DNA from: Klebsiella variicola
GTDB taxonomy: Bacteria; Pseudomonadota; Gammaproteobacteria; Enterobacterales; Enterobacteriaceae
DNA length: 64,000 bases
Assembly: GCF_000828055.2 (NCBI RefSeq)
Contig: NZ_CP010523.2
Coordinates: 5,146,001-5,210,000 of the forward strand
Direction: 5' to 3'
Shown in pieces: positions 35,591 through 49,267 of the stretch. How positions within the stretch are numbered: the stretch's first letter is position 1; each line of letters begins with the position of its first letter. Under the pieces are notes generated by a model. That model had not been told where the DNA came from, did not search any database, and saw only the letters and a program-made list of their open reading frames with translations. Made by a program: the position numbers and the translations under genes.

Positions 35591-36199
35591 TTACAGCCAT
35601 TCTCCATTACGGATCACGCCAACGGCCAGACCCTCAATGGTAAAACTCTGCTGACGCAGATCGACAACGATAGGGGTAAATTCGCTGTTTTCCGGCAACA
35701 GTTCGACGACGTTACCCTGCTTTTTCAGGCGCTTCACCGTCACTTCGTCGTCAATGCGCGCTACCACCACCTGGCCGTTACGCACGTCCTGGGTTTTGTG
35801 GACCGCCAGCAGATCGCCATCAAGGATACCGATGTCTTTCATCGACATGCCGCTGACGCGCAGCAGGAAATCCGCGTTGGGTTTAAACATCGACGGGTCG
35901 ACCTGATAGTGCCCCTCAATGTGCTGCTGCGCCAGCAGCGGCTCGCCGGCGGCGACGCGGCCGATCAGCGGCAGGCCATGTTCTTCTTCCGTCAGCAGGC
36001 GGATACCGCGAGAAGCACCGGAGACGATCTCGATCGCGCCTTTACGCGCCAGCGCTTTCAGGTGTTCTTCCGCCGCGTTTGGGGAACGGAACCCCAAGCG
36101 CTGAGCAATTTCCGCACGCGTCGGCGGCATGCCCGTCTGGCTGATATGATCCCGAATGAGATCAAACACCTCTTGCTGCCTGGTCGTTAACGCTTTCAT
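35591..36199 (-). CDS. lexA: SOS repressor LexA
   Basis: The 202-residue repressor has the winged helix DNA-binding domain (residues 1-70) and the self-cleaving peptidase domain: cleavage site A84-G85, nucleophile S119 and general base K156, all visible. RecA filaments trigger its cleavage and SOS induction. Two LexA boxes in its own promoter (36208-36223 and 36229-36244) give autoregulation and control dinF downstream. Confidence 0.99.
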   Translation of the reverse strand: MKALTTRQQEVFDLIRDHISQTGMPPTRAEIAQRLGFRSPNAAEEHLKALARKGAIEIVSGASRGIRLLTEEEHGLPLIGRVAAGEPLLAQQHIEGHYQVDPSMFKPNADFLLRVSGMSMKDIGILDGDLLAVHKTQDVRNGQVVVARIDDEVTVKRLKKQGNVVELLPENSEFTPIVVDLRQQSFTIEGLAVGVIRNGEWL

Positions 36200-36207
36200 T
36201 CCGCCCC

Positions 36208-36244
36208 CTGGGTGTATATACAGTTATGCTGTGAGTATATACAG
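36208..36244 (-). promoter_or_regulatory. Two LexA boxes of lexA
   Basis: On the coding strand CTGTATATACTCACAG (36229-36244) and CTGTATATACACCCAG (36208-36223) are the two tandem boxes known from E. coli lexA. Confidence 0.95.
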
Positions 36245-36321
36245 CTACCGGTGATTTTGGAACCACATGGCACACAAAAATCGGCAGATTGTTTATATTT
36301 TGCGAGGCTTAGCGAAGAACG

Positions 36322-36690
36322 TTAATGATAATGGCTCCACAGCAGCGTTCCCCAGGTGATCAGTGCGATGATAATCGCCAGCAGGACCGCCGCCGATCCC
36401 ATGTCTTTGGCGCGCCCTGAAAGCTCATGATATTCCGAGCCTATACGGTCCACGACCGCCTCAATCGCGCTGTTGAGAATTTCGACTATCATCACTAGCA
36501 GGACCGACCCAATCAGCAATACGCGGGTAATGGCGTCGACGTCCAGCCAGCAGGCTATCGCGACGGCCACGATGGCGGCGATACCTTCCTGACGAAACGC
36601 GGCCTCGTTGATCCACGCTGCGCGAAATCCTTTCCAGGAGTAACCTGCCGCCTTAATGATTCGGGTTAACCCGGTGGTATTATTGGCCAT
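36322..36690 (-). CDS. dgkA: Diacylglycerol kinase
   Basis: This 122-residue trimeric membrane kinase has three transmembrane helices and the active-site segment EILNSAIEAVVDRIGSEYHELSGRAKDMGSAAV. It recycles diacylglycerol from membrane-derived oligosaccharide synthesis into phosphatidic acid. The ATG at 36690 follows AAAAAGG; a GTG lies one codon before it. It is divergent from plsB with 128 bases between, as in E. coli. Confidence 0.97.
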   Translation of the reverse strand: MANNTTGLTRIIKAAGYSWKGFRAAWINEAAFRQEGIAAIVAVAIACWLDVDAITRVLLIGSVLLVMIVEILNSAIEAVVDRIGSEYHELSGRAKDMGSAAVLLAIIIALITWGTLLWSHYH

Positions 36691-36748
36691 CACAAAACCT
36701 TTTTACGTAAATGACGTCGATGAGTGTACGCGTTTGCCGCGTGGTAAC

Positions 36749-36778
36749 GGAAATTTTGCCCACTTTCTGTTATTCTTG
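36749..36778 (+). promoter_or_regulatory. SigmaE-like promoter of plsB
   Basis: GGAAATT (36749-36755) and TTCTTG (36773-36778) resemble the sigmaE -35 and -10 elements, about 40 bases before the plsB start. A sigmaE promoter is known for plsB in E. coli. Confidence 0.45.
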
Positions 36779-36818
36779 CCGCGCATTTGCATGATTAACC
36801 AGAGGCTTCACATCGTTT

Positions 36819-39242
36819 ATGTCCGGCTGGCAACGAATTTACTATAAATTACTGAATTTACCATTACGGGTGCTGGTAAAAAGCAAGTCTATTCCGGCAG
36901 AGCCTGCCCAGGAATTAGGACTCGATACCTCGCGTCCGGTCATGTACGTCCTGCCCTATAATTCCAAGGCGGACCTGCTGACGCTGCGCGCCCAATGCCT
37001 GGCGCATGATTTACCCGACCCGCTTGAACCGCTGGAGATCGACGGCGCGCTGCTGCCGCGTTACGTATTCATCCACGGTGGGCCGCGCGTGTTTACCTAT
37101 TACACGCCAAAAGAAGAGTCCATCAAGCTGTTCCACGACTACCTCGATCTGCACCGCAACCATCCGGACCTCGATGTGCAAATGGTGCCGGTTTCGGTCA
37201 TGTTCGGCCGCTCGCCGGGTCGTGAGAAAGGAGAAGTCAATCCGCCGCTGCGGATGCTGAACGGCATTCAGAAATTTTTCGCCGTCTCCTGGCTCGGCCG
37301 CGACAGTTTCGTGCGTTTCTCGCCTTCCGTGTCGCTGCGTCGCATGGCGGATGAGCACGGTACCGATAAGATCATCGCCCAGAAGCTGGCTCGCGTCGCC
37401 CGGATGCACTTTGCCCGCCAGCGCCTGGCCGCCGTCGGCCCGCGTCTGCCGGCCCGCCAGGATCTGTTTAATAAACTGCTGGCCTCGAAAGCGATTGCCC
37501 GCGCGGTGGAAGACGAAGCGCGCAGCAAGAAAATTTCGCATGAGAAGGCTCAGCAGAACGCTATCGCGCTGATGGAAGAGATTGCCGCGAACTTCTCGTA
37601 CGAGATGATCCGCCTGACCGACCGCATTCTCGGCTTCACCTGGAACCGCCTGTACCAGGGGATCAACGTGCATAACGCCGAGCGCGTGCGCCAGCTGGCT
37701 CACGACGGCCATGAGATTGTCTATGTCCCCTGCCACCGCAGCCACATGGACTATCTGCTGCTCTCCTACGTCCTGTATCATCAGGGCCTGGTGCCACCGC
37801 ATATCGCGGCGGGCATCAACCTTAACTTCTGGCCAGCCGGGCCGATCTTCCGCCGCCTGGGCGCGTTCTTCATCCGCCGCACCTTTAAGGGCAACAAGCT
37901 CTACTCCACGGTGTTCCGCGAATATCTTGGCGAGCTGTTCAGCCGCGGCTATTCCGTCGAGTATTTCGTCGAAGGCGGCCGCTCCCGTACCGGCCGTCTG
38001 CTCGATCCGAAGACCGGTACGCTGTCGATGACCATCCAGGCGATGCTGCGCGGCGGCACCCGGCCGATCACTCTGGTGCCTATCTACATCGGCTATGAAC
38101 ACGTGATGGAAGTAGGCACCTACGCTAAAGAGCTGCGCGGCGCCACCAAAGAGAAAGAGAGCCTGCCGCAGATGGTGCGTGGCTTGAGCAAGCTGCGCAA
38201 CCTTGGCCAGGGCTATGTCAACTTCGGCGAACCACTGCCGCTGATGACCTACCTTAACCACCATGTGCCGGAGTGGCGGGAAGCCATCGACCCGATCGAA
38301 GCCATCCGCCCTTCCTGGCTGACGCCAACGGTGAACAACATCGCCGCTGACCTGATGGTGCGCATCAACAACGCCGGCGCGGCCAACGCCATGAACCTGT
38401 GCTGCACGGCGCTGCTGGCCTCGCGTCAGCGTTCACTGACCCGGGAGCAGCTCACCCAACAGCTGGAGTGCTACCTCGCGCTGCTGCGCAATGTGCCCTA
38501 TTCGCCAGATGCGACGACACCTTCCGCTTCGGCCAGCGAGCTTATCGACCACGCGCTGCAAATGAACAAGTTCGAAGTGGAGAAGGACACCATCGGCGAT
38601 ATCATCATCCTGCCGCGCGAGCAGGCGGTGCTGATGACCTACTATCGCAACAACATTGCCCATATGCTGGTGATACCGTCGCTGTTAGCCGCCCTGGTGA
38701 CTCAGCATCGTCAGCTCAGCCGCACCGAAGTGCTGCGCCATGTCGAAACGCTGTATCCGTTCCTCAAGGCCGAGCTGTTCCTGCGCTGGGAGAAAGCAGA
38801 GCTGGCCGGGGTGGTGGATGCGTTGATTGCCGAGATGCTGCGTCAGGAGCTGATCGTCGTCGATGGCGAGGTGATGAGCCTCAATCCGTCGCACTCTCGC
38901 TCCCTGCAACTGCTGGCCGCTGGCGCGCGCGAGACGCTGCAGCGCTATGCCATTACCTTCTGGCTGCTGAGCGCCAACCCGTCGATCAACCGCAGTTCGC
39001 TGGAAAAAGAGAGTCGTACCGTGGCCCAGCGCCTGTCGGTGCTGCATGGCATTAACGCGCCGGAGTTCTTCGACAAAGCGGTGTTCAGCACCCTGGTGCT
39101 GACCCTGCGCGATGAAGGCTACATTAGCGACACCGGCGATGCCGAGCCGGAAGAGACGCTGAAGGTTTATCGGATGCTGGCGGACTTGATTACGTCGGAT
39201 GTGCGGCTGACGATTGAAAGCGTCACGCAGGATGACGCGTAA
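36819..39242 (+). CDS. plsB: Glycerol-3-phosphate 1-O-acyltransferase
   Basis: The 807-residue acyltransferase has the catalytic HX4D motif at H306-D311 ([11 protein letters not shown]), the glycerol-phosphate-binding [10 protein letters not shown] segment and the [12 protein letters not shown] motif. It attaches the first acyl chain to glycerol-3-phosphate in phospholipid synthesis at the inner membrane. It is divergent from dgkA and convergent with ubiA across the 12-bp hairpin at 39261-39290. Confidence 0.98.
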   Translation: MSGWQRIYYKLLNLPLRVLVKSKSIPAEPAQELGLDTSRPVMYVLPYNSKADLLTLRAQCLAHDLPDPLEPLEIDGALLPRYVFIHGGPRVFTYYTPKEESIKLFHDYLDLHRNHPDLDVQMVPVSVMFGRSPGREKGEVNPPLRMLNGIQKFFAVSWLGRDSFVRFSPSVSLRRMADEHGTDKIIAQKLARVARMHFARQRLAAVGPRLPARQDLFNKLLASKAIARAVEDEARSKKISHEKAQQNAIALMEEIAANFSYEMIRLTDRILGFTWNRLYQGINVHNAERVRQLAHDGHEIVYVPCHRSHMDYLLLSYVLYHQGLVPPHIAAGINLNFWPAGPIFRRLGAFFIRRTFKGNKLYSTVFREYLGELFSRGYSVEYFVEGGRSRTGRLLDPKTGTLSMTIQAMLRGGTRPITLVPIYIGYEHVMEVGTYAKELRGATKEKESLPQMVRGLSKLRNLGQGYVNFGEPLPLMTYLNHHVPEWREAIDPIEAIRPSWLTPTVNNIAADLMVRINNAGAANAMNLCCTALLASRQRSLTREQLTQQLECYLALLRNVPYSPDATTPSASASELIDHALQMNKFEVEKDTIGDIIILPREQAVLMTYYRNNIAHMLVIPSLLAALVTQHRQLSRTEVLRHVETLYPFLKAELFLRWEKAELAGVVDALIAEMLRQELIVVDGEVMSLNPSHSRSLQLLAAGARETLQRYAITFWLLSANPSINRSSLEKESRTVAQRLSVLHGINAPEFFDKAVFSTLVLTLRDEGYISDTGDAEPEETLKVYRMLADLITSDVRLTIESVTQDDA

Positions 39243-39260
39243 CGCGGTGTTTTCTGCCCT

Positions 39261-39290
39261 CGCTTCCCCCCGATACACCGGGGGGAAGCG
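39261..39290. terminator. Hairpin between convergent plsB and ubiA
   Basis: CGCTTCCCCCCG (39261-39272) and CGGGGGGAAGCG (39279-39290) form a perfect 12-bp stem. No T run on either strand; probably a shared 3'-end structure. Confidence 0.6.
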
Positions 39291-39299
39291 GACAGGGGA

Positions 39300-40166
39300 T
39301 TACAGGTAGCTCATCGCCAGGCCCAGGAATAGTACCAGCCCGACGTAGTTATTGTTCATAAACGCTTTGAAGCAGTTATCGCGCTCGCGATTGAAGATAA
39401 GCTTCTGCTGCCAGCCAAACAGACCTGCCGCGACAAACAACGACCAGTAGTATTCCCAGCCCAGCCCATTCAGCCAGCCCACCGCGCCCATCAGCGCCAG
39501 CACGGCCACCTGCAGGATACCGATAATCAGACGATCGTTTTCGCCGAACAGGATCGCCGTGGACTTGATGCCGATCTTCACGTCGTCATCGCGATCCACC
39601 ATCGCATACTGGGTATCGTAGGCCACCGCCCACAGAATGTTGGCGAGGAACATCAGCCAACAGCTCAGCGGCAGCGATTCGCTAACGGCCGAGAAGGCCA
39701 TCGGGATCGACCAGCCAAAGGCGGCCCCCAGCACCACCTGCGGCAGATGAGTGTAGCGCTTCATAAACGGGTAGACCCACGCCAGGGCCAGCGCCGCGAC
39801 CGACAGCAGAATGGTCATGGTGTTGAGGGTGAGCACCAGCAGGAAGGAGAGCAACACCAGAACGATAAACAGCGTTCGCGCCTCTTTCTCGGTAACGTCG
39901 CCGCTCGGTAGCGGACGACGGGCGGTACGCTTTACGTGACCATCAAATTTTCGATCGGCATAGTCATTCACCACGCAGCCGGCGGCGCGCATCAGCCAGA
40001 CGCCGGCGACGAATACCGCCAGGATCCACAGCGGCGGGACGCCCGGCGAGGCCACCCACAGCGCCCACAGCGTCGGCCACAGCAGCAGCAAAGCGCCGAT
40101 CGGTTTGTCAGTGCGCATCAGGCGATGAAACGCCAACAGCTTATTCTGCGACAGACTCCACTCCAT
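39300..40166 (-). CDS. ubiA: 4-hydroxybenzoate octaprenyltransferase
   Basis: The 288-residue integral membrane prenyltransferase has the two aspartate-rich motifs NDYADRKFD (about residue 67) and [12 protein letters not shown] (about residue 190) that hold Mg and prenyl diphosphate, with about eight helices. It joins the octaprenyl chain to 4-hydroxybenzoate in ubiquinone synthesis. It follows ubiC by 12 bases in the conserved ubiCA operon. Confidence 0.98.
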
Positions 40167-40178
40167 TTTTTCTTCCTC

Positions 40179-40676
40179 TTAGTACAACGGCGACGCAGGC
40201 AAAAACAGCTCGGTCAGCAGCAGGGGTTTGCCGCTCAGCCGCAGGCGGGAACGACGCCCCCACAGCGCTGCATCGCGACCAATTTCAATAAAATCGCGGG
40301 TTAATGTCGACGACGTGAACAGGTATCGGCCCAGCGGGATCTGCCCGAGCTGCTGTAGCGCCAGCTCCGGACCACACAGTGTCGACTCCGGCACCACCGT
40401 GCGCCCGGCCAGCCAGGGTTCGCCATCGGCATTGAGTATAATCTCCCGCAGCCAGTAGCGCGGCTCGTCAGGTAGCAGCGCCGCTTCGTCAGTCAGCGCC
40501 TCACGCTCAATATACCCTTCGTTAATCAGGGTCACGGTGACCTGCTTTCCTTGTTGCTCAAAGCGCTGGGTCATTGAGTCCTCCAGCAGCAGCCAGTCAC
40601 TCAGGGGCGGCGCCAGGGATGGCATAACGGCAAAATAGCGCAGCGCACGCAGTCGCGTAAGCGCAGGATGGGACAT
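40179..40676 (-). CDS. ubiC: Chorismate lyase
   Basis: This 165-residue enzyme splits chorismate into 4-hydroxybenzoate and pyruvate, the first committed step of ubiquinone synthesis. The conserved C-terminal [19 protein letters not shown] and [23 protein letters not shown] are intact. The start at 40676 ([14 protein letters not shown]) gives the E. coli length and has GGAGAATCAGG upstream; the 49-codon longer frame is not supported. Confidence 0.97.
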
Positions 40677-40795
40677 GCCTGATTCTCCGGTACATAACGT
40701 GAAAGCATTGTATCGCAGAATAGGCGGTTGGTGGCGGGCAAACGTCAATATACGATCATTCACGCAACAGCCATGCAACAGGCTGCCGCGCGTGC

Positions 40796-40825
40796 AAAAA
40801 AAGGTGCATCCCGAAGGATGCACCT
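40796..40825 (-). terminator. Terminator of malK-lamB-malM
   Basis: AGGTGCATCC and GGATGCACCT form a 10-bp stem with a four-base TTCG loop (minus strand), followed by TTTTTT. Confidence 0.9.
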
Positions 40826-40863
40826 AAAGGCTGTGCCTAAACATCAGCATTGTGGGGAGACGA

Positions 40864-41793
40864 TTACCCCTTGCCTTTTACACTGCTGATAAAGGTGGAA
40901 CGAGCGGATTTCGAGCCGAGGCGCTCAGCTTCGTTCATCAATTTCAGGGCTTTGTCGATGTCACCTTGTTTCACCGCCTGCTTAATACCGTTGTTGAAGT
41001 AGGTTTCGGTATCGCTGAGCATCGGTTCGCTTTTGGCTGCCGGTGCAGCAGCAGCAGCGGCGGCTGGCGCGGCCACCGGCGCGGCGGTATTGCCTACGGT
41101 GACCGGACCCGGGCCGGAGGAGCCGAACAGCGGGCCCACCAGCACGCTGGAGGTGCTATTGGTTTTCACTTTCAGCTTCAGCACGCCATCGGTGGTATGT
41201 TTAGCGATCGGATCCGGGATATCCGGGGCCGCATTGCCGGCGCCTTTGGCATAGGCTTTCGCCGGATCCAGCAGGGTCGTGGTCTGCTGGAGATCTTTTT
41301 CAGTGGTAAACACCAGCACATAGAGTTTTTGCTGGCCCAGCGCCGGGGTCAGGCGCATCACGCCGCCCAGGCGGTCAGCGGTCATGACGCCCGGCTGCTG
41401 ATAGGTAAAGTAGTTGCTGGGGAAGAACGCCGCTGGCGTCATGTTCTGATCCAGAATCAGCACGTTCGGCGCAAAAATCTGCTTATGTTTGTTAAGTTCG
41501 CTGTCGAGCGTCAGGGTCAGCTCACCGATATTGGCCGGTACGCTCCAGGCGGCGACCGGTCCGACGATCCCCGGGACATCCAGGCGTTGACCGCCGGTGG
41601 TTAAATCAACGCTCTGCGTCTTTGATTGATCGGCAGGCGTCCAGATCAGCTGCTGCAGCGCGCTGGCAGGAATAGACGGAGCGGCGCTGGTGTTTTGCGG
41701 TACAAAGTTAACATCGGCAAGGCTCATCCCCGGCACGCATGCCAACATCCCTGCGGATAAACACAGAGCGACGAGAGTTTTCTTCATTTTCAT
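40864..41793 (-). CDS. malM: Maltose operon periplasmic protein MalM
   Basis: This 309-residue periplasmic protein has a signal peptide (cleavage near SLA-DVN) and the conserved LDPAKAYAKG and KLKVKTNSTSSVLVGPLFGSS core, with an alanine- and proline-rich linker near residue 240. Its function in the maltose regulon is unknown. The start at 41793 follows AAGGTGAGAAG. It is the last gene of malK-lamB-malM, separated from lamB by a GC-rich hairpin that probably lowers its expression. Confidence 0.95.
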   Translation of the reverse strand: MKMKKTLVALCLSAGMLACVPGMSLADVNFVPQNTSAAPSIPASALQQLIWTPADQSKTQSVDLTTGGQRLDVPGIVGPVAAWSVPANIGELTLTLDSELNKHKQIFAPNVLILDQNMTPAAFFPSNYFTYQQPGVMTADRLGGVMRLTPALGQQKLYVLVFTTEKDLQQTTTLLDPAKAYAKGAGNAAPDIPDPIAKHTTDGVLKLKVKTNSTSSVLVGPLFGSSGPGPVTVGNTAAPVAAPAAAAAAAPAAKSEPMLSDTETYFNNGIKQAVKQGDIDKALKLMNEAERLGSKSARSTFISSVKGKG

Positions 41794-41844
41794 TCTTCTC
41801 ACCTTGGATAGCATCGGTTTAGCGGTAGCCAGGCAATAGCGCGC

Positions 41845-41887
41845 TAACCCTGAATAGTCAGGAGGGGCTGACGCCCCTCCCAGGTTA
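41845..41887 (-). terminator. Attenuating hairpin between lamB and malM
   Basis: GGAGGGGC (41861-41868) pairs with GCCCCTCC (41873-41880), and flanking TAACC and GGTTA extend the structure. No T run. E. coli has REP elements in the same place. Confidence 0.55.
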
Positions 41888-41907
41888 CACCCGTCCTGCG
41901 GACGGTA

Positions 41908-43269
<1,362 letters not shown>

Positions 43270-43282
43270 TTAATGGGAAGCC

Positions 43283-44392
43283 TTACACGCCCGGCTCTTT
43301 ATGCAGCCGACGACAAGCGGTGCCATCCTCACGGAATAAGTGGCAACGTTCTGGCGGCAAACCGATGGCGAATGTGGCTCCTTCTTCTACCAACACCACG
43401 TCGTTCTGGCGGTAAACCAGGTTCTGACGGATGGCGGGGATCTGGATATGAATTTGCGTTTCATGACCGAGCTGTTCGACGACCTGAACCTCGCCTTCGA
43501 GGGTCACATCGGCGATATCGCTGGGCAGTAAATGCTCCGGGCGGATACCTAAGGACATGTTGGCGCCCACCTGAACGTTGGCGCTGTCCACCGGCAGCCA
43601 GACTTGCTGACGGTTCGGCAGTTCTACCTGCACCTGATCGATAGCCGTCGCCGTGACTTTGACCGGCAGGAAGTTCATCTTCGGCGAACCGATAAAGCCA
43701 GCAACGAAGCGGTCAGCCGGATAGTGATAGAGCTCCAGCGGTTTCCCGACCTGCGCCACACGGCCGGCGTCCAGAACCACGATCTTGTCGGCGAGGGTCA
43801 TCGCTTCCACCTGATCGTGGGTGACATAAATCATGGTGCGGGCCAGTCGCTTATGCAGACGGGAGATCTCGATACGCATCTGGACGCGCAGGGCGGCATC
43901 CAGGTTAGAGAGCGGTTCATCCAGCAGGAAGACGCTTGGCTCTGCCACCAGCGTACGACCGATCGCCACACGCTGGCGCTGACCACCGGAAAGCGCTTTC
44001 GGTTTACGCTCCAGGAGATGCGCCAGCTGTAAGACCTCAGCCACCTGAGTCACACGCTGGTTAATAACCTCTTTTTTCGCGCCGGCCAGCTTGAGGCCGA
44101 AAGACATATTTTCGGCAACGGAAAGATGGGGATAAAGCGCATATGACTGGAATACCATGCCGATGCCACGTTCGGCTGGCGGCACGTCGTTCATCCGGGT
44201 ATCGCCAATAAACAGATCGCCGCTGGTGACGGTTTCCAGTCCGGCAATCATACGCAGCAGGGTGGATTTGCCGCAGCCCGACGGTCCAACAAACACGACG
44301 AACTCCCCATCCTGGATCTCGAGATTGATATCTTTAGATACCACCACGTCGCCCCAGGCTTTCGTTACATTTCGCAGCTGTACGCTCGCCAT
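43283..44392 (-). CDS. malK: Maltose/maltodextrin importer ATPase
   Basis: The 369-residue ATPase has Walker [10 protein letters not shown] (36-44), signature LSGGQRQ (134-140), Walker B with E159, switch H192 and the C-terminal regulatory domain that binds EIIA-Glc and MalT. With MalF and MalG it forms the maltose importer. It heads the malK-lamB-malM operon, divergent from malE. Confidence 0.98.
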   Translation of the reverse strand: MASVQLRNVTKAWGDVVVSKDINLEIQDGEFVVFVGPSGCGKSTLLRMIAGLETVTSGDLFIGDTRMNDVPPAERGIGMVFQSYALYPHLSVAENMSFGLKLAGAKKEVINQRVTQVAEVLQLAHLLERKPKALSGGQRQRVAIGRTLVAEPSVFLLDEPLSNLDAALRVQMRIEISRLHKRLARTMIYVTHDQVEAMTLADKIVVLDAGRVAQVGKPLELYHYPADRFVAGFIGSPKMNFLPVKVTATAIDQVQVELPNRQQVWLPVDSANVQVGANMSLGIRPEHLLPSDIADVTLEGEVQVVEQLGHETQIHIQIPAIRQNLVYRQNDVVLVEEGATFAIGLPPERCHLFREDGTACRRLHKEPGV

Positions 44393-45953
<1,561 letters not shown>

Positions 45954-45959
45954 GAAAAC

Positions 45960-46036
45960 GGCGGGTGGCGCTTGCGCTTACCCGCCCTACCACTGCGGCT
46001 CGGACCGTAGGTCAGGTAAGCGAAGCGCCGCCTGAC
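45960..46036. repeat. REP/BIME hairpins between malE and malF
   Basis: GGCGGGT...ACCCGCC (45960-45986) and GTCAGG...CCTGAC (46011-46036) form two hairpins. REP pairs occur at this place in E. coli and stabilise malE mRNA. Confidence 0.75.
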
Positions 46037-46070
46037 AAATAAGTTTTCACCGCTGTAGAGGATGATCCCC

Positions 46071-47615
46071 ATGGATGCCGTTAAAAAGAAACACTGGTGG
46101 CAAAGTCCGCAACTCACATGGTCTGTGATTGGCTTACTATGCCTGCTGGTGGGTTACCTTGTTGTTTTGATGTACGCCCAGGGGGAGTACCTGTTCGCCA
46201 TCATGACGCTGATTTTAAGCTCAGTTGGCCTGTATATTTTCGCTAATCGCAAGGCTTATGCCTGGCGCTATGTCTATCCCGGCCTCGCCGGCATGGGTCT
46301 GTTCGTCCTGTTTCCGCTGATCTGTACCATTGCCATCGCCTTCACTAACTACAGCAGCACCAACCAGCTGACCTTTGAACGTGCGCAGCAGGTGCTGATG
46401 GATCGCTCTTTCCAGGCTGGCAAAGCCTATAACTTCACGCTGATCCCGGCGGGGGACGAGTGGAAACTGGCCCTGACCGACGGCGAGAGCGGTAAAAACT
46501 ACCTTTCCGACGCTTTTAAATTCGGCGGTGAGCAGAAGCTGGCGTTAAAAGAAACCGATGCCCTGCCGGAAGGCGAGCGCGTCAGCCTGCGCGTCATTAC
46601 CCAGAACCGCACCGCGCTGAACCAACTGACCGCGGTGCTGCCGGATGACAGCAAAGTGATCATGAGCTCGCTGCGTCAGTTCTCTGGCACTCAACCGCTG
46701 TATACGCTTAGCGAAGATGGGGTGCTGACCAACAATCAGACCCACGTTAAATACCGCCCGAACAATGACGTAGGCTTCTACCAGGCGATTAACGCCGACG
46801 GCAGCTGGGGCACTGAAAAGCTGAGCCCGGGCTACACCGTGACGATCGGCTGGGATAACTTCACTCGCGTCTTCCAGGACGAAGGTATCCAGAAACCGTT
46901 CTTCGCTATTTTCGTCTGGACCGTGGTGTTCTCGGTGCTGACGGTGATTTTGACCGTGGCCGTGGGAATGGTGCTGGCTTGTCTGGTGCAGTGGGAAGCG
47001 CTGAAAGGCAAAGCAATTTACCGCGTCCTGTTGATTCTGCCGTATGCCGTACCGTCGTTTATTTCGATTCTGATTTTCAAAGGGCTGTTCAACCAGAGCT
47101 TTGGTGAAATCAATATGATGCTCAGCGCGCTGTTCGGCATTAAGCCGGCCTGGTTTAGCGACCCGACCACCGCGCGTACCATGATCATCATCGTCAATAC
47201 CTGGCTGGGCTATCCGTACATGATGATCCTGTGCATGGGGTTGCTGAAGGCGATTCCGGACGATCTGTACGAAGCGTCGGCGATGGATGGCGCCGGTCCG
47301 TTCCAGAACTTCTTTAAAATTACGCTGCCGCTGCTGATCAAACCGCTGACACCGCTGATGATCGCCAGCTTCGCCTTTAACTTTAACAACTTCGTGCTGA
47401 TTCAGCTGTTGACCAACGGTGGTCCGGACCGTCTCGGCACCACCACCCCGGCCGGTTATACCGACCTGCTGGTGAGCTACACCTATCGCATCGCCTTTGA
47501 AGGCGGCGGCGGTCAGGACTTCGGCCTGGCGGCGGCTATCGCAACGCTTATCTTCCTGCTGGTTGGCGCGTTAGCGATTGTGAATCTGAAAGCCACGCGC
47601 ATGAAGTTTGATTAA
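46071..47615 (+). CDS. malF: Maltose importer permease MalF
   Basis: The 514-residue permease has eight membrane helices, a large periplasmic P2 loop (about residues 93-275) that caps MalE, and the EAA loop at residues 401-420 ([20 protein letters not shown]). The start at 46071 ([11 protein letters not shown]) gives the E. coli length and has GAGGATG upstream; the ORF is open to 46062. Confidence 0.98.
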   Translation: MDAVKKKHWWQSPQLTWSVIGLLCLLVGYLVVLMYAQGEYLFAIMTLILSSVGLYIFANRKAYAWRYVYPGLAGMGLFVLFPLICTIAIAFTNYSSTNQLTFERAQQVLMDRSFQAGKAYNFTLIPAGDEWKLALTDGESGKNYLSDAFKFGGEQKLALKETDALPEGERVSLRVITQNRTALNQLTAVLPDDSKVIMSSLRQFSGTQPLYTLSEDGVLTNNQTHVKYRPNNDVGFYQAINADGSWGTEKLSPGYTVTIGWDNFTRVFQDEGIQKPFFAIFVWTVVFSVLTVILTVAVGMVLACLVQWEALKGKAIYRVLLILPYAVPSFISILIFKGLFNQSFGEINMMLSALFGIKPAWFSDPTTARTMIIIVNTWLGYPYMMILCMGLLKAIPDDLYEASAMDGAGPFQNFFKITLPLLIKPLTPLMIASFAFNFNNFVLIQLLTNGGPDRLGTTTPAGYTDLLVSYTYRIAFEGGGGQDFGLAAAIATLIFLLVGALAIVNLKATRMKFD

Positions 47616-47629
47616 GGGAGATAACGATA

Positions 47630-48520
47630 ATGGCTATGGTCCAACCCAAATCTCAAAAGCTGCGTCTCTTTACTACGCATCTCCTGCTACTGATTTTTAT
47701 CGCGGCGATTATGTTTCCGCTGCTGATGGTTATCGCCATCTCGCTGCGCGAGGGTAACTTCGCCACCGGCAGCCTGATCCCGGATACCATCTCCTGGGAA
47801 CACTGGCGTCTGGCGTTAGGCTTCAGCGTCGAACACGCCGATGGCCGCGTCACGCCGCCGCCGTTCCCGGTGCTGCTGTGGCTGTGGAACTCGATTAAGG
47901 TCGCCGGCATTACCGCGATCGGTATCGTCGCCCTCTCCACCACCTGCGCCTACGCTTTTGCCCGTATGCGCTTCCCGGGGAAAGCGACGCTGCTGAAAGG
48001 GATGCTGATTTTCCAGATGTTCCCGGCGGTGCTGTCGCTGGTGGCTCTGTATGCGTTGTTTGATCGCCTGGGCCAGTACATCCCGTTCGTCGGCCTCAAC
48101 ACCCACGGCGGCGTGATCTTCGCTTATATGGGCGGTATCGCGCTGCACGTCTGGACGATTAAAGGCTACTTCGAAACCATCGATGGTTCGCTGGAAGAAG
48201 CGGCGGCGCTGGATGGCGCGACCCCATGGCAGGCTTTCCGCCTCGTGCTGCTGCCGCTGTCGGTGCCGATTCTGGCGGTGGTGTTTATTCTGTCGTTCAT
48301 CGCGGCCATCACCGAAGTGCCCGTCGCCTCGCTGCTGCTGCGCGATGTGAACAGCTATACCCTGGCGGTAGGTATGCAACAGTATCTCAACCCGCAGAAC
48401 TATCTGTGGGGCGACTTCGCCGCTGCGGCGGTGCTCTCCGCCATCCCGATCACGGTCGTCTTCCTGCTGGCGCAGCGCTGGCTGGTTAACGGCCTGACGG
48501 CGGGTGGGGTGAAAGGTTAA
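47630..48520 (+). CDS. malG: Maltose importer permease MalG
   Basis: This 296-residue permease has six membrane helices and the EAA loop near residue 190 ([21 protein letters not shown]). Its C-terminal tail (GGVKG) reaches the MalK dimer interface. It starts 14 bases after malF behind GGGAG. The transcript continues about 190 bases to the terminator at 48689-48714. Confidence 0.98.
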   Translation: MAMVQPKSQKLRLFTTHLLLLIFIAAIMFPLLMVIAISLREGNFATGSLIPDTISWEHWRLALGFSVEHADGRVTPPPFPVLLWLWNSIKVAGITAIGIVALSTTCAYAFARMRFPGKATLLKGMLIFQMFPAVLSLVALYALFDRLGQYIPFVGLNTHGGVIFAYMGGIALHVWTIKGYFETIDGSLEEAAALDGATPWQAFRLVLLPLSVPILAVVFILSFIAAITEVPVASLLLRDVNSYTLAVGMQQYLNPQNYLWGDFAAAAVLSAIPITVVFLLAQRWLVNGLTAGGVKG

Positions 48521-48599
48521 GTTTTTTTGTAACACCGGCCCCAAATTTCAGATGAGGGCCGACGGTCTAGCCGCAATACACGACCCCAACCGGGTATTG

Positions 48600-48714
48600 T
48601 CGCCGTCGCCCTCAGCTGAAAAAGTAAGGCCAATGCCACTGCTATCCTCAACTGGACCCTACATAAATTTTATTTGTGACTGTTGGTCAGCGGCCCTGGA
48701 GGCCGCTTTTTTTT
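48600..48714 (+). ncRNA. Candidate malG 3'-UTR small RNA (MalH-like)
   Basis: A 190-base 3' UTR follows malG and ends in a hairpin plus T8, a good Hfq-type 3' end. E. coli makes the small RNA MalH from the malG 3' UTR. The 5' end here is a guess. Confidence 0.4.
48689..48714 (+). terminator. Terminator of malEFG
   Basis: AGCGGCC (48689-48695) and GGCCGCT (48701-48707) form a stem followed by eight T. The T run overlaps the end of the convergent psiE. Confidence 0.92.
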
Positions 48715-49123
48715 ATTCGCGTTTCAGGCGATTGGAGTTACACAGCCAGAGCGTAATCACCAGAATCAGGATCGCCGCGGAGTAAATCAGCACCGCCATC
48801 GGCGACTCATGGTCGATGATAATCAGGCGCACAATCGCGGTGATGCCGATATAGACGAAATAGCGCAGCGGGAAGTGGAACCCCGACTGAAAATACTTGA
48901 CGATCAGCGCGATAAACTCGAAGTAGAGGAAGTAGACCACCAGACCTTCCACCAGCCGGTACTTACTGGTCGGCTCCGGGGTAAAGAGGACATCGGCCAG
49001 ATGCAGCGTCTCTTTCCCGAGGAAGACGATCAAAATAATCCCCAGGCACAGCAGCCCAAGATTCAAAACCGTTTGCATCGCGGTGGCGATAAAATTCACC
49101 AGCGGACGATAAACCGACGACAT
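48713..49123 (-). CDS. psiE: Phosphate-starvation-inducible protein PsiE
   Basis: The 136-residue inner-membrane protein has four hydrophobic helices and the conserved [20 protein letters not shown] and [17 protein letters not shown] segments. In E. coli its expression responds to phosphate starvation and is lowered by cAMP-CRP; the function is unknown. A CRP-like site lies at 49169-49190. It is convergent with malG. Confidence 0.95.
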   Translation of the reverse strand: MSSVYRPLVNFIATAMQTVLNLGLLCLGIILIVFLGKETLHLADVLFTPEPTSKYRLVEGLVVYFLYFEFIALIVKYFQSGFHFPLRYFVYIGITAIVRLIIIDHESPMAVLIYSAAILILVITLWLCNSNRLKRE

Positions 49124-49168
49124 AAATACCCCTCATCATTATGCTTCTTTGAGACCTGTATAACGCAA

Positions 49169-49190
49169 AAATGTGATCCAGATCGACATT
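49169..49190. promoter_or_regulatory. CRP-like site upstream of psiE
   Basis: This 22-mer matches 17 of 22 positions of the CRP consensus by eye, with a perfect left half TGTGA. It is placed between psiE and the GNAT gene. Confidence 0.5.
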
Positions 49191-49267
49191 ATTCGCTAAC
49201 TTTTTGCCACCACCGGCGAAGATGTAACAATCACAGCCCAGACGGACGGGTTAAAAAGGAAACAACC

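Noticed and set aside
37011..38264. 417-codon open frame on the minus strand
   Set aside because: It is antisense to plsB, has no ribosome site or recognisable domain, and plsB is certain.
48683..49267. Long N-terminal extension of the GNAT frame
   Set aside because: It is antisense to psiE; a clear ribosome site and the GNAT fold begin at 49268.
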